A stretch of DNA of 64,000 nucleotides from Mariniradius saccharolyticus AK6 (GTDB taxonomy: Bacteria > Bacteroidota > Bacteroidia > Cytophagales > Cyclobacteriaceae), in NCBI RefSeq assembly GCF_000330725.2, contig NZ_AMZY02000014.1, positions 62,001 through 126,000 on the forward strand, in the 5' to 3' direction. How positions within the stretch are numbered: the stretch's first letter is position 1; every line of letters begins with the position of its first letter. The translations under genes and the position numbers were made by a program. This document shows, piece by piece, positions 46,911-56,185 of the stretch. Under the pieces are notes generated by a model. It made no database searches, was not told the DNA's origin, and saw nothing but the letters and a program-made list of their open reading frames with translations.

Positions 46911-47579
46911 TTAGCCTTCGAGAGGCTCGCTTAGAAATTTCGCAAAAGGCAGGGTAAGTTGGTACAAACCCATGATTTGTTCAACAAAGTCGGGCTTGGT
47001 GATTTCAGTGGCCGGAAGTTTTGTCATCGCCAAAAACGAGGTATGGTACAACAAGGGTTGATGGGCTGCCGCTTCTTTAAACTCTTCCGGAATCCTTTTG
47101 ATTTTGTCCCCCTGAATTTCTCCAAAGGCATTATTGAATTTGGGGTCTTGGATGATTTGCTCCAACTGCTCGGAATTTTGGGCAAGGTGGTGACGTACCT
47201 CAAGAAGTTCCTCTTTCTCCAGCATTTTCAACCCGGCAGCAACGATCACTTCCTCTGCCCCAATGCTGAGGTAAAGGCCCGGACAAGGATTGCTTTTCTT
47301 CCCTTTTTTGGAAATCACCGCAGACATTTCTGTCTTGTAAGGGGATTTGTCCGCACTGAATCGGATGTCCTTGTTGATTCGGAAGATCGCTTCTGAAGGA
47401 GAAATGGTGATCTCGGGCGTCAAGGCATTCATCTCAAAAATCAATTTGGAGATAAAGGCTTCGAAAGGCTTTTTGACGTCCTTTTCAAAATCTTTTTTGT
47501 GGGCGTTGAACCAATCGGTGTTGTTGTTTTCGCTCAGTTGGCTAAAGAAGGATATGTAATTGGAGGTGAACATGGTCAT
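46911..47579 (-). CDS. DUF2461 (TIGR02453) protein
   Basis: A 222-residue soluble protein with the family pattern ENNNTDWFNAHKKDFEKDV, FRINKDIRFSADKSPYKTEM and PGLYLSIGAEEV. The biochemical role is not known. Two ATG codons (first and third residue) are possible. It is followed after 12 bases by the DUF763 gene. Confidence 0.85.
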   Translation of the reverse strand: MTMFTSNYISFFSQLSENNNTDWFNAHKKDFEKDVKKPFEAFISKLIFEMNALTPEITISPSEAIFRINKDIRFSADKSPYKTEMSAVISKKGKKSNPCPGLYLSIGAEEVIVAAGLKMLEKEELLEVRHHLAQNSEQLEQIIQDPKFNNAFGEIQGDKIKRIPEEFKEAAAHQPLLYHTSFLAMTKLPATEITKPDFVEQIMGLYQLTLPFAKFLSEPLEG

Positions 47580-47652
47580 TATTTTTTAGAGAAAGTTTGG
47601 TCTCCTCCCTTTGGGTGTAAGTATCCAGCGAAAGGAGACCCTAGGTGAAACA

Positions 47653-48165
47653 TCAATTTTTCATGCGGTAGCCTTTGGCCAAAAATCGGGAGGATGCCTC
47701 ATCCCGCTTGGCATCATATTCGATCCCAAAGCCAGTAACCATGCGGTTGGCAAAGCCAAAGAGCGCACAAACAAAAACCACATCTTCGTAGTGCTTTTCG
47801 GTGTAGCCCAAGCTCAAAAAGGAAAGGATGTCTTCCTCGGTCACGGAGTTGGCCACTACCTTGTCAGCCAAGGCAAAAAGCGGTTTCAATTCCTCAGATG
47901 GATAGTCCACCAGACTTTTCACTTCTTCACCTCCGATCGCATAAGCGGTCTCCAAATGCCCCAAATGGCAGAAGGAGCAGCCAAATTGCTTGGAAACATA
48001 CGCTCCTAGAAGCTCGCGGGTGAGTGGGGTGAAGGCACTCTCAGGATGCATGACCTCATGGGCCAGGTTGAGAAATGCATCGAATACTTTTGGATTTCGC
48101 CTGCCAATGGAGAAAATTCCATACTTCGCGGCGGTCTCAAATAGAGTAACTTCTTTCAGTTCCAT
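47653..48165 (-). CDS. AhpD/carboxymuconolactone-decarboxylase-like protein
   Basis: A 170-residue helical protein with the AhpD-type redox motif CSFCHLGH (CxxCxxxH) in the middle. Such proteins are peroxidase-like or thiol-dependent reductases. It lies 108 bases after a TetR-type regulator on the same strand, which may control it. Confidence 0.82.
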   Translation of the reverse strand: MELKEVTLFETAAKYGIFSIGRRNPKVFDAFLNLAHEVMHPESAFTPLTRELLGAYVSKQFGCSFCHLGHLETAYAIGGEEVKSLVDYPSEELKPLFALADKVVANSVTEEDILSFLSLGYTEKHYEDVVFVCALFGFANRMVTGFGIEYDAKRDEASSRFLAKGYRMKN

Positions 48166-48273
48166 AAATGTTTGTGTGTTTATTGATTTGGATTGTACAC
48201 GACGGTTTAGCCGCAGTGAATCAATAACTGAACGTGGTTCATTTATGTTTTACACTCAGAAGAAATTTTGTAA

Positions 48274-48891
48274 TTATTTTTTCAGTGACCTGATAATCAG
48301 ATCAATAAAAGACGAAAAAAATGCATCGGTACCTTTATGGAGCTGAGTTTGGATGATGCTGGACTTTACATCAATGAGCTGGATCACGCCCACAGCAGAA
48401 GCCCAAAGCAGGAATGAAAACTCCGATTCATCGATATCCGGATGGATGTTTCCTTGGGCTTTTCCGGATTGGATGACCTCTATCACATATCCGGTGATTT
48501 TCCTACTCGCCACGAGGAGTTCCTCAGGCTCCTCCAATCCGGCATTGGTTTCGTAAAAGGAGACCAGTTGGTGGTAAAATGGATGCTCTTTGTAGAAGTT
48601 GAGGTAAGCCCAGAGCATCAGACTGACTTTTTCCAAAGCGTCCGCCGTCGATGCGCCACTCTCTACAAATTTCCGTAAAAGGATCTCCCTAGACTTGATC
48701 GTCAAATGCGCGATGATATCCTCTTTTTTGGGGAAATAGAGATAAATCGTACCCACGGCCAAACCTGCTTTTTTGGCGACTTGCGCAATGCTCAGGTTTT
48801 CCAATCCGCTTTCTTGGATAAGCTCTTCGGCGCAATTCAGGATGTCCTGCTTGCGGTCACCCTTGGCCTGGTCATTTCTTGCTCTTTTCAT
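48274..48891 (-). CDS. TetR-family regulator
   Basis: A 205-residue regulator with an N-terminal TetR helix-turn-helix (about 13-60: LENLSIAQVAKKAGLAVGTI, YLYFPKKEDI) and a ligand-binding helical domain. It starts two bases before (on the minus strand, immediately after) the stop of the glycosylase gene, so the two are probably cotranscribed. Candidate targets are its own unit and the AhpD-like gene downstream; neither operator could be identified. Confidence 0.87.
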   Translation of the reverse strand: MKRARNDQAKGDRKQDILNCAEELIQESGLENLSIAQVAKKAGLAVGTIYLYFPKKEDIIAHLTIKSREILLRKFVESGASTADALEKVSLMLWAYLNFYKEHPFYHQLVSFYETNAGLEEPEELLVASRKITGYVIEVIQSGKAQGNIHPDIDESEFSFLLWASAVGVIQLIDVKSSIIQTQLHKGTDAFFSSFIDLIIRSLKK

Positions 48892-48892
48892 T

Positions 48893-49498
48893 TCATCCTC
48901 GGTTTCGATGGTGGGCTTTCCAAGCCGGCAAATAAAGCACAGCCAGGGACTTGTGGTTTTGCCAAGTGGTTGAAATTTCGATCATACGCGACTTCAATCC
49001 CACTTGCGGATCGAGGCCGTAAAGCGAAACCATAATTTGCTTCAGGTGATAATCGTCCACGGGAAAGATATCGGGGCCGCGGAGCGTGTACAGCAAAATC
49101 ATATCGATGGTCCATTTCCCGATTCCTTTGATCGAAGATAGTTCCTTTTTGACTTCGATCTCATCCAGGCGTTCCCAATCAACTTGATTCCTGCTCCAAA
49201 ATTCCAGGATATCGCTGATGGTCTCCTGCTTGTTCATCGAGAGCTTGACGTCTTGGAGTGCGTGTTCTTCGAAATGGGCAAAGTTTTCCAGATTCAGTTC
49301 GGAGAGCCTGGCTTTGTCCAACAGCTTTCGAAAGATCCCTTTGGTGCTTCTGTAGTGGATCTGCTGCTCGATCACGCAGCTCATCAAATCGTGAAACACA
49401 TTGTGGGTGGATACCACCTCCGGCGCGGGAATCTCCGAAATGATTTTTTCAAGAATCGGATCCGATTTGGCCAATAAATCCAGTTTTTCGAGGTTCAT
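48893..49498 (-). CDS. HhH-GPD DNA glycosylase (AlkA-like)
   Basis: A 201-residue base-excision glycosylase. The start at 49498 (MNLEKLDLLAKSDPI) avoids an upstream frame rich in unlikely residues. The helix-hairpin-helix is LSSIKGIGKWTIDMILLYTL and the catalytic Asp follows in PDIFPVDDYHLK; there is no iron-sulphur Cys loop. This fits DNA-3-methyladenine glycosylase II. It heads a unit with the TetR gene, divergent from the exporter operon. Confidence 0.88.
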   Translation of the reverse strand: MNLEKLDLLAKSDPILEKIISEIPAPEVVSTHNVFHDLMSCVIEQQIHYRSTKGIFRKLLDKARLSELNLENFAHFEEHALQDVKLSMNKQETISDILEFWSRNQVDWERLDEIEVKKELSSIKGIGKWTIDMILLYTLRGPDIFPVDDYHLKQIMVSLYGLDPQVGLKSRMIEISTTWQNHKSLAVLYLPAWKAHHRNRG

Positions 49499-49723
49499 CT
49501 TTCTGTAAAATATTAGCAGGTGCACCCAAAAGCAATGCGCAAGCGAAAAGGCAAACGAAAATTCCGCGGGTACCCCTTGCAAGTGTAAAATCCCCGAAAC
49601 CACCCAAACGCCTCAAGGGCAAATTACCACGCTTTGAATCCCTTTTCATCAGCTTCACTTTCCTTTTTTTTCCCTTAAAGGTACAAGGCTCCAATTTGGT
49701 GTCATCAAACATTCATTCAACCG

Positions 49724-51064
49724 ATGCCCAACACACCATTTATGCGAATTATTCTTGCGGTCGGAGTGGTCTACCTCAGTTGCCTCCCACTCCAGGCCCA
49801 AGAAATCCACCTCCACAGCCTCGAAGAGGTACTGCTCTTCGCCAAGACCAATGCCCCCGAGCAAAAGATCTGGAAAATGCAGGGACAGCAGCAAGATTAT
49901 GCCCCCCGATTGAGCAGCGCCGAGCTCCTTCCAAAAGTACGCCTGTTCGCCACTTGGGACAACTACCTCCAGCTTCCCGTGCAGCTCCTGCCATCAGAGG
50001 CGGTGGGTGGCGAGCCAGGTACCTTTACGGAAATCCGCTTTGGCACCCAATTCCAAACAAGCACCGGCATTGAAGCTTCCTTGCCGCTTTTTGATCCTGA
50101 GCTCTGGAGCAGGATCAAAACGGAGCGCCTGCGGTCCCGCTACAACCTGCAGGATATCTCCCAACAGGAACAGGCTTGGACCGAGGACATTGCCAGGGCC
50201 TACTACCAGCTCCTGCTCCATCAGGAAAGCCGAAAACTTGCGGAAGCACGGCACCACCTGTCGGACTCTATCTACAGGCTCGCGGAAATTACCTACCAAA
50301 CCGGGGAAATGGAGCCGCTGCCCTTCCAAAGGATCCAAGCAACGGCCCTTGCCGCCCAAAACGCAGTGTCCAGACAGAAAAAACAGGAGGAGAAGGCCAG
50401 GCAAACCCTGCGCAGCCTGATTGGCGCCGGAGAACTGATACTGCATTTTGACGAAAAGATCAAGGCATCAGAGCTGAAGCCCGCATTTGCGGACTATGAA
50501 CTGGCGGCACTGCCCGAATGGAAAAAAGCCGATCTCCTGGTCAATATGAATGAACAATCCTGGAAAAATTCCCGGGCCAAGCACCTGCCGAGGCTTGCGG
50601 CCAGCGGACAGTTCTTCCAACAGGCCTTGGGCAACGAATTTGGCCTGCGCGAGGCCGGCACTTTTGAAGTCGGCGTCATTGGCCTGAGCCTGAATTGGGA
50701 CATTTTCCAAGGGAACTTCAAAAGACTCAAAACCAAAACTGCCTATCTGGACTGGCAGATATCCAAAGAACAGCAACAGCGCACCCGTGAACTACTTACC
50801 GAAGAACGCGACCGACTCGAAACGGACCTGATCCAAAACCAAGGACTTGTGACAGGATTCGGACCGCTCTTGAACCTCTATGCCGAAAACTTCCGGTTGG
50901 CGGGTATTCAGTGGGCAGAAGGTCAGATATCTGTCGATGAGCTCCTGCAGGTAGAACGCGAATGGATCGAGCAACAGCAAGAATACCTGATCGCGCTTTC
51001 CGACCACTTTACTTCCAAAGCATTGCTTGCCATCCGAAACCAATCTTACGCAGAAAACCGATGA
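49724..51064 (+). CDS. TolC-family outer membrane efflux protein
   Basis: A 446-residue protein with a signal peptide (ending LPLQAQ) and two OEP-type repeats of long helices. The start is ATG 49724 or ATG 49742 (MRIILAVGVVYLSC), the latter giving a more compact signal peptide. Helical segments such as ARAYYQLLLHQESRKLAEAR and the second-repeat QWAEGQISVDELLQVEREW fit TolC. It is the outer membrane channel of the ABC exporter encoded by the next three genes and overlaps the adaptor gene by four bases. Confidence 0.87.
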   Translation: MPNTPFMRIILAVGVVYLSCLPLQAQEIHLHSLEEVLLFAKTNAPEQKIWKMQGQQQDYAPRLSSAELLPKVRLFATWDNYLQLPVQLLPSEAVGGEPGTFTEIRFGTQFQTSTGIEASLPLFDPELWSRIKTERLRSRYNLQDISQQEQAWTEDIARAYYQLLLHQESRKLAEARHHLSDSIYRLAEITYQTGEMEPLPFQRIQATALAAQNAVSRQKKQEEKARQTLRSLIGAGELILHFDEKIKASELKPAFADYELAALPEWKKADLLVNMNEQSWKNSRAKHLPRLAASGQFFQQALGNEFGLREAGTFEVGVIGLSLNWDIFQGNFKRLKTKTAYLDWQISKEQQQRTRELLTEERDRLETDLIQNQGLVTGFGPLLNLYAENFRLAGIQWAEGQISVDELLQVEREWIEQQQEYLIALSDHFTSKALLAIRNQSYAENR

Positions 51065-52170
51065 AATACCTATCACAAACAATCCGCATGACCATCCTTG
51101 CATCCGCTATCGCGGCGGTCATGCTCTCCTGCGCCGAGCCCAATACACAGACGCCGCAGACCAAATCCGTCACCGAAGCCGTCTATGCCTCAGGCTACCT
51201 TGAGGCGCTCGACCAGGCAGTGATCCGCTCCCAAGTCGAAGGGGTACTGCTGGAATCCTTCGTCAACGAAGGGGAGCGCGTCCGCAAAGGCCAGCTGCTG
51301 TTCACACTTTCCGGTGTCGCACTCGACAGTCGCCTCCAATCCGCACGGACCGCCTATGAGATTGCCCAGCGAAATGCTTCCGAGTCCTCGCCGGTATTGG
51401 AAGAAGCCCGTAAGGGTGTAGCCATCGCCAAGGAGCAATTTGTCGCCGACTCCCTGACTTGGCTCAGACAATCGAGACTGTACGAACAGAAAGCGGCTTC
51501 CATTTCCCAATATGAAAATGCCAAGAAGGCGTACGAATCCTCCCGCCAAAGCCTCGAGCGCAGCATCGTCCAACTCAAAGGCAAGCAGGACCAAGTGATC
51601 CGGGACCTCGAAGCCAGCCGCAAAGACCTGCGCATGGTGCAGGATGAATTGGACTTCTTCCAAGTAAAAAGCGATCGGGACGGGATATTCTATGAGTCAC
51701 CGTTTTCTCCCGGAGAACTGATCAAAAAGGGAGACATCCTCGCCGTCATCGGCTCAGACCGGGGCTATTTGGGCAGCCTGAAGATCGACGAAAAAGACAT
51801 CAGCCGCGTGAGACTCGGTCAGGAGGTCCTCTTGGAAATGGATGCCTTTCCCGACAAGACCTTTCGGGCAAAAGTCACCAAAATCTATTCACGAATCGAT
51901 CCCGTCGACCAGATGCTGCGGGTGGATGCCGAGCTGAGCGACAGTCTCCCCGCTTCCCTGACGGGATTGGCTTTGGAAGCCAATATCCTCATCCGGGAAA
52001 AATCCGAGGCACTCGTCATCCCGGGAAATCTCCTGCTGCCAGGCGATAGCGTCTTGGTCTTCCAAGAAGGAAAAGAACAGAAAATCAAGGTACTCACCGG
52101 CATCCGCACGCTTTCGGAAGTAGAAGTATTGGAAGGGCTCAGCGCCGAATCAAACCTGATCAAACGATGA
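51061..52170 (+). CDS. Periplasmic adaptor lipoprotein (HlyD/MFP family)
   Basis: A 369-residue membrane fusion protein. The ATG at 51061 overlaps the tolC stop and starts a lipoprotein signal with lipobox AAVMLSCAEP. A biotinyl-lipoyl-like half (ASGYLEALDQAVIRSQVEG, GERVRKGQLLF), a long coiled coil (about 90-210), the second lipoyl half (DRDGIFYESPFSPGELIKKG) and a beta-barrel domain follow. It bridges the FtsX-type permease and the outer membrane channel. It overlaps the next gene by four bases. Confidence 0.9.
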   Translation: MKYLSQTIRMTILASAIAAVMLSCAEPNTQTPQTKSVTEAVYASGYLEALDQAVIRSQVEGVLLESFVNEGERVRKGQLLFTLSGVALDSRLQSARTAYEIAQRNASESSPVLEEARKGVAIAKEQFVADSLTWLRQSRLYEQKAASISQYENAKKAYESSRQSLERSIVQLKGKQDQVIRDLEASRKDLRMVQDELDFFQVKSDRDGIFYESPFSPGELIKKGDILAVIGSDRGYLGSLKIDEKDISRVRLGQEVLLEMDAFPDKTFRAKVTKIYSRIDPVDQMLRVDAELSDSLPASLTGLALEANILIREKSEALVIPGNLLLPGDSVLVFQEGKEQKIKVLTGIRTLSEVEVLEGLSAESNLIKR

Positions 52171-53414
52171 ACGTCATCTTCAAAATCGCCAAAACCCACC
52201 TGCTGTCCAAGCCCAAGCAAACCATCGTCGCCATGCTTGGCGTGACCTTTGGCATCGGGATGTACATCATGATGATCAGCCTGATGACCGGGCTCAACAA
52301 CTTCACCGAGGACCTGACCAAAATCGCCTCCGCAGACATCCGCATCTACAAGGACATCACCGAGCCTCGCGCCACGCTCCTGGATCGCGTCCGACCTGAG
52401 GGACTCAACCAGGTGCACAGCGTAAAGCCCAAAAACGAGTCCGATAAAATCCGCAACGCACGACAAATCGCTGAACTGCTCCGCAAAGACCCGGAAGTGA
52501 TCGGTGTCGCACCACGGTTGACCAGTCAGGTGTTTTACAACTTCGGTCCGGTAAAGCTCAACGGCTCAGTCGCAGGCGTGGATATCCTCGAAGAAGACAA
52601 ACTCTTTGACCTCAACTCCAAAATCAAGGCCGGATCGCTCGCCGCATTGAAAACCACTTCCAATGGATTGATCATCGGATCGGGCTTGGCCAAGAAGCTC
52701 TCCGCCAACGTGGGGGATTTGCTCATGGTCACTACGCCCCAAGGGGTGATCTACACCATGAAAGTCGTCGGCATCTTCCAGTTGGGACTCGGCGAAATCG
52801 ACAATGTACGCAGCTATGCCAACCTCGCTACCGTCCAAAAACTCCTGGGAAAGGATGCCAGCTACATCACCGACCTCAACCTGAAGATCACCAACTACCG
52901 GGCAGCACGCCTAAAAGCAGAGGACATTCAGGCCAACTTTGGCTATAAAGCCGAGGATTGGGAGACAGCCAATTCTACCCTACTGGCCGGGGCCATCATC
53001 CGGGATATCATGACCTACTCGGTATCGATCACGCTGCTGATCGTGGCTGGATTTGGGATTTACAACATCCTCAACATGACCATCTACAGCAAGATGAAAG
53101 ACATCGCGATCCTCAAAGCCACCGGATTTGCCGCCAAGGACGTCACGGGGATTTTCCTGACCCAGTCGCTGATCATCGGATTGGTGGGAAGTCTCCTCGG
53201 TTTGGTGGTGGGATATGTCTTTTCGCTGCTCTTGGCCCAAGTCCCTTTTGATGGCGGGGAACTGCTCGCTTTGGACTCCCTCCCGATCAACTTTGACTCG
53301 AAATACTACTTCATCGGCATCGTATTCGGCGTGCTGACTACCGCCGTAGCAGGATGGATGCCTTCCCGAAAAGCCGGAAAAATTGACCCCATCGAAATCA
53401 TCAGAGGCATATGA
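52167..53414 (+). CDS. ABC exporter permease (FtsX/MacB type)
   Basis: A 415-residue permease: an N-terminal membrane helix (about 18-42, MLGVTFGIGMYIMMISLMTG), a periplasmic MacB_PCD domain, and three C-terminal helices of the FtsX domain (about 285-405) with IYNILNMTIYSKMKDIAILK. The ATPase is encoded by the next gene with an ATGA overlap. Together with TolC and the adaptor it should export a substrate from the periplasm or membrane; the cargo is unknown. Confidence 0.92.
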   Translation: MNVIFKIAKTHLLSKPKQTIVAMLGVTFGIGMYIMMISLMTGLNNFTEDLTKIASADIRIYKDITEPRATLLDRVRPEGLNQVHSVKPKNESDKIRNARQIAELLRKDPEVIGVAPRLTSQVFYNFGPVKLNGSVAGVDILEEDKLFDLNSKIKAGSLAALKTTSNGLIIGSGLAKKLSANVGDLLMVTTPQGVIYTMKVVGIFQLGLGEIDNVRSYANLATVQKLLGKDASYITDLNLKITNYRAARLKAEDIQANFGYKAEDWETANSTLLAGAIIRDIMTYSVSITLLIVAGFGIYNILNMTIYSKMKDIAILKATGFAAKDVTGIFLTQSLIIGLVGSLLGLVVGYVFSLLLAQVPFDGGELLALDSLPINFDSKYYFIGIVFGVLTTAVAGWMPSRKAGKIDPIEIIRGI

Positions 53415-54094
53415 GCGCAGACAACATCCTTTTGAAAACCCAGGGAATCACCAAGTATTTCCATGAGCCCGAAACATTCCAAGTCCTGAAGGAAATCGAC
53501 ATCGAGGTGAAGCGGGGTGAATTCCTCAGCCTGATCGGAAAATCAGGGAGCGGAAAATCCACGCTCCTCTACCTGCTCAGCACCATGGACATGGACTTTG
53601 AAGGCAAGCTACAGATCAACGCCGAGGAACTCACTGGGAAGTCACCGGATTACCTCGCCCGCTTCCGCAACGAACACATCGGCTTTGTCTTCCAATTTCA
53701 CTTCCTGCTGCCCGAGTTCACCGCCCTCGAGAACGTGATGATCCCGGCGCTCAAGCTCAAGAAACATTCCGAGGAAGTGATCCGCCAAAAGGCCATGGAG
53801 AAACTCGACCTGCTCGGCATCGCCGACCAAGCCAAAAAAGCATCTTCGAGGCTTTCCGGCGGACAGCAGCAGCGGGCGGCCATCGCCCGGGCACTCATCA
53901 ATGATCCCCTGCTGATCATGGGTGATGAGCCAACAGGAAACCTCGATTCGGTCAATTCCAACATTGTTTTCAATACCTTTCGGAAACTTACCCGGGACTT
54001 GGGCCAAACCATCATCACCGTCACGCACGACGATGATTTCGCAGCAAAGACAGACCGCATCATCGAGATGAAAGATGGCCGGATCATTTCCTAA
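53411..54094 (+). CDS. ABC transporter ATPase (LolD/MacB type)
   Basis: A 227-residue ABC ATPase. Walker A is GKSGSGKST, the Q-loop is in FVFQFHFLLPEF, the signature is RLSGGQQQRAAIARAL, Walker B is LLIMGDEPTGNLDS and the switch His is in ITVTHDDDF. It powers the FtsX-type permease encoded just upstream. Its last 20 bases overlap a short ORF in another frame that leads into the sensor kinase gene. Confidence 0.94.
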   Translation: MSADNILLKTQGITKYFHEPETFQVLKEIDIEVKRGEFLSLIGKSGSGKSTLLYLLSTMDMDFEGKLQINAEELTGKSPDYLARFRNEHIGFVFQFHFLLPEFTALENVMIPALKLKKHSEEVIRQKAMEKLDLLGIADQAKKASSRLSGGQQQRAAIARALINDPLLIMGDEPTGNLDSVNSNIVFNTFRKLTRDLGQTIITVTHDDDFAAKTDRIIEMKDGRIIS

Positions 54095-54248
54095 ATTCGG
54101 ATTTTGGAGGCTTGTCAATGAAAGGGATGCGCAGCGCCAAGCCTATGTCCGGGGCTTTGAACGAAGCCTTGAAAACTGGAATTCCCTGTCCCCTCAGTTG
54201 ACAGGACCAAAAAAAACACGTAACCTACGCCCTAAACGCGCAAGATGA
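54075..54248 (+). CDS. 57-residue ORF bridging exporter and two-component genes
   Basis: An ATG at 54075 inside the end of the ATPase gene opens a 57-codon frame whose TGA (54246-54248) overlaps the sensor-kinase ATG (54245) by four bases. Every other junction of this operon except the last also uses an ATGA overlap, which supports real translation. The product is basic (about 13 Arg/Lys, with KKTRNLRPKRAR at the end), has an aromatic-rich start (FPKFGFWRL) and an amphipathic middle (RDAQRQAYVRGFERSLENW), and no membrane segment. It may be a functional small protein or only a translational coupler. No family is recognised. Confidence 0.55.
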   Translation: MAGSFPKFGFWRLVNERDAQRQAYVRGFERSLENWNSLSPQLTGPKKTRNLRPKRAR

Positions 54249-55270
54249 AGATCAAGAAGAACATTTGGATCGAATATGCCATCATCGCATTCGTCACCCT
54301 ATTCAGTGGATTGGCGCGCTACCTCCTGTGGGACGACTTGGGGCTAAAAGGCGAGTTTCCCCCGGAGACAATCGGCTTTTCCTTCCTGTTTTTGGTGCTG
54401 AGCTGGGAGTTTTTCAAGGGAATGGAAAGGTACCTGAACCGCGTGCTCCCCTATTCCAAAGGTTTGGCGCTGCGCATGGCTGTCCAACTCCTGATTGGGG
54501 CTGTCTACATGCTCATCATCAACAGGGTACTCTTCATGGTCGCTGGGAAATACCTCGAAGGATCGCTTTCCGTGATGTTCAGCATGACCACCTACGCCAC
54601 CTTCGCGACCTTGTCCTTTCTGATCAACAGCATTTTCTTTGGAAAATATTTCTTCAACGAATGGAAAAAAAGTCTCCTCGATGCCGAGCGACTGGAGCGG
54701 GAAAAGACCCAAGTCCAATTTGACAACCTCAAAAACCAACTGAATCCGCATTTTCTCTTCAACTCCCTGAGTTCACTGCACAGCCTCATCATCGATCAGC
54801 CTGCGCTGGCTTCGGAGTATGTGACCAACTTGTCCAAGGTATACCGCTATGTGCTGCTGCACGAAAACAAATCGCTTGTACCGCTGCGGGAAGAGCTCGC
54901 GTTTATCGGACATTTTGTTTTCTTGCTGGAAACCCGCTTTGGCAAAGGAGTCGACATCTCCATCGATATCCCCGAGGAAGCCAAAAACGGGGGAATCGTT
55001 CCCGTCACGTTGCAGATCCTGTTGGAAAACTGCATCAAGCACAACGCCATCGATCCCGAAGATCCGCTGCGGATTGAGATTAAGGCTGAAGGGCAAACGC
55101 TCTGCGTCAGCAATTCGATCCATCCCAAGGTACAGGTCTTGGAATCCAACGGGAGAGGCCTCGCCGACCTCGCCAAACTCTATAGCTACCTCAGTCCCCA
55201 AGCCTTGGAGACCGAGTCCAGCCCGGGCAAGTTTGCTGTCATCATTCCTTTGATCCCCCAATCCTCCTGA
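54245..55270 (+). CDS. LytS-type sensor histidine kinase
   Basis: A 341-residue kinase with four hydrophobic segments (about 8-28, 43-57, 75-100, 112-135), no large periplasmic sensor, then a His_kinase domain with H169 in NQLNPHFLFNSLSSLHSLI and a HATPase domain (LQILLENCIKHNAI, NGRGLADLAKLY). It signals to the LytTR regulator encoded four bases downstream. Its place after the exporter genes suggests it senses exporter substrate or envelope stress. Confidence 0.91.
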   Translation: MKIKKNIWIEYAIIAFVTLFSGLARYLLWDDLGLKGEFPPETIGFSFLFLVLSWEFFKGMERYLNRVLPYSKGLALRMAVQLLIGAVYMLIINRVLFMVAGKYLEGSLSVMFSMTTYATFATLSFLINSIFFGKYFFNEWKKSLLDAERLEREKTQVQFDNLKNQLNPHFLFNSLSSLHSLIIDQPALASEYVTNLSKVYRYVLLHENKSLVPLREELAFIGHFVFLLETRFGKGVDISIDIPEEAKNGGIVPVTLQILLENCIKHNAIDPEDPLRIEIKAEGQTLCVSNSIHPKVQVLESNGRGLADLAKLYSYLSPQALETESSPGKFAVIIPLIPQSS

Positions 55271-55273
55271 CCT

Positions 55274-56056
55274 ATGAACGGCTTTTCCCCCAACGAACCG
55301 ATCCGAATCCTCATCCTCGAAGATGAGCCCTTGGTGGCGGATGGCCTGAAAAAACACATCCTGGAGCTGCTGCCACAGGCGGAGTTATTGGCCATACTGC
55401 CGAGCGTGAAGAAAGCCTTGGATTGGTTCGAAAAGGACCAGGAGGTGGACATCATTTTTTCCGATATCCAGTTGGCGGACGGCATCAGCTTTGACCTGTT
55501 CAAGCGCTACGAACCCAAGTGTCCGGTGATCTTCACGACAGCTTTTGACCAATATGCGATTCGGGCCTTCGAGGTCAACAGCGTGGATTTTCTCCTGAAA
55601 CCCATCGAAAAAAAGGAACTCCAAAATGCGCTGGAAAAGCTCCGCAAACGGCGGGAGTCCTTTGCCATTCCGGAGCTCCGCAGGGCCTTGGAGCGCGTCA
55701 AATCCGGAAAAGTCTACCTCGAAAGGCTGCTGGTAACCGTCCACAACAGCCTGGTGCCCATTGCAATCGCAGATGTTTCGGGCTTCGTGAAGGAAGAACT
55801 CATCTTTTTGATTTCCCGGGAAGGAAAGCGGTACATCACGGACTTTCAGACCATGGAGGAACTGGACAGCAAGCTGGACCCTGCGGTTTTTTTCCGTGCC
55901 AACCGGCAAACCATCATCCGCATCGACGAGGTCAAGCAGATCAAACCCACCTACAAGGGCCTTGAGGTATCCCTCAAAAACCCCCTGCTCCAATCCGTCG
56001 AAATCAGCCGCGAGCGCAGCCCCCAATTCAAGCGCTGGATGCTGGGGGGTGAGTAA
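55274..56056 (+). CDS. LytTR-type response regulator
   Basis: A 260-residue regulator: a receiver domain (about 10-125) with phosphoacceptor D64 in FSDIQLADG, T89 and the K of LLKPIEKKE, and a LytTR DNA-binding domain (about 155-258) with YITDFQTMEELDSKL and FFRANRQTIIRIDEV. It pairs with the upstream kinase and probably regulates the exporter operon; LytTR sites could not be picked out by eye upstream of tolC. Confidence 0.93.
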   Translation: MNGFSPNEPIRILILEDEPLVADGLKKHILELLPQAELLAILPSVKKALDWFEKDQEVDIIFSDIQLADGISFDLFKRYEPKCPVIFTTAFDQYAIRAFEVNSVDFLLKPIEKKELQNALEKLRKRRESFAIPELRRALERVKSGKVYLERLLVTVHNSLVPIAIADVSGFVKEELIFLISREGKRYITDFQTMEELDSKLDPAVFFRANRQTIIRIDEVKQIKPTYKGLEVSLKNPLLQSVEISRERSPQFKRWMLGGE

Positions 56057-56120
56057 GTGGGTGGGGAGGTGAGTTTCTGTAAGTTTCCCCTAAATAGTCC
56101 ATTTCTTCTAAAAAAATAGC

Positions 56121-56144
56121 TGCCTCTTTGGTTCACAGGAGGCA
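56121..56144. terminator. Hairpin after the response regulator
   Basis: TGCCTC and GAGGCA pair around a 12-base loop about 65 bases after the stop; preceded by seven A residues, so it may serve the minus-strand gene ending at 56186 better than the operon. Confidence 0.45.
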
Positions 56145-56185
56145 AGGGCTAACATCTTGTCTTTGCTGGCCTTCTTCTCAATTCG

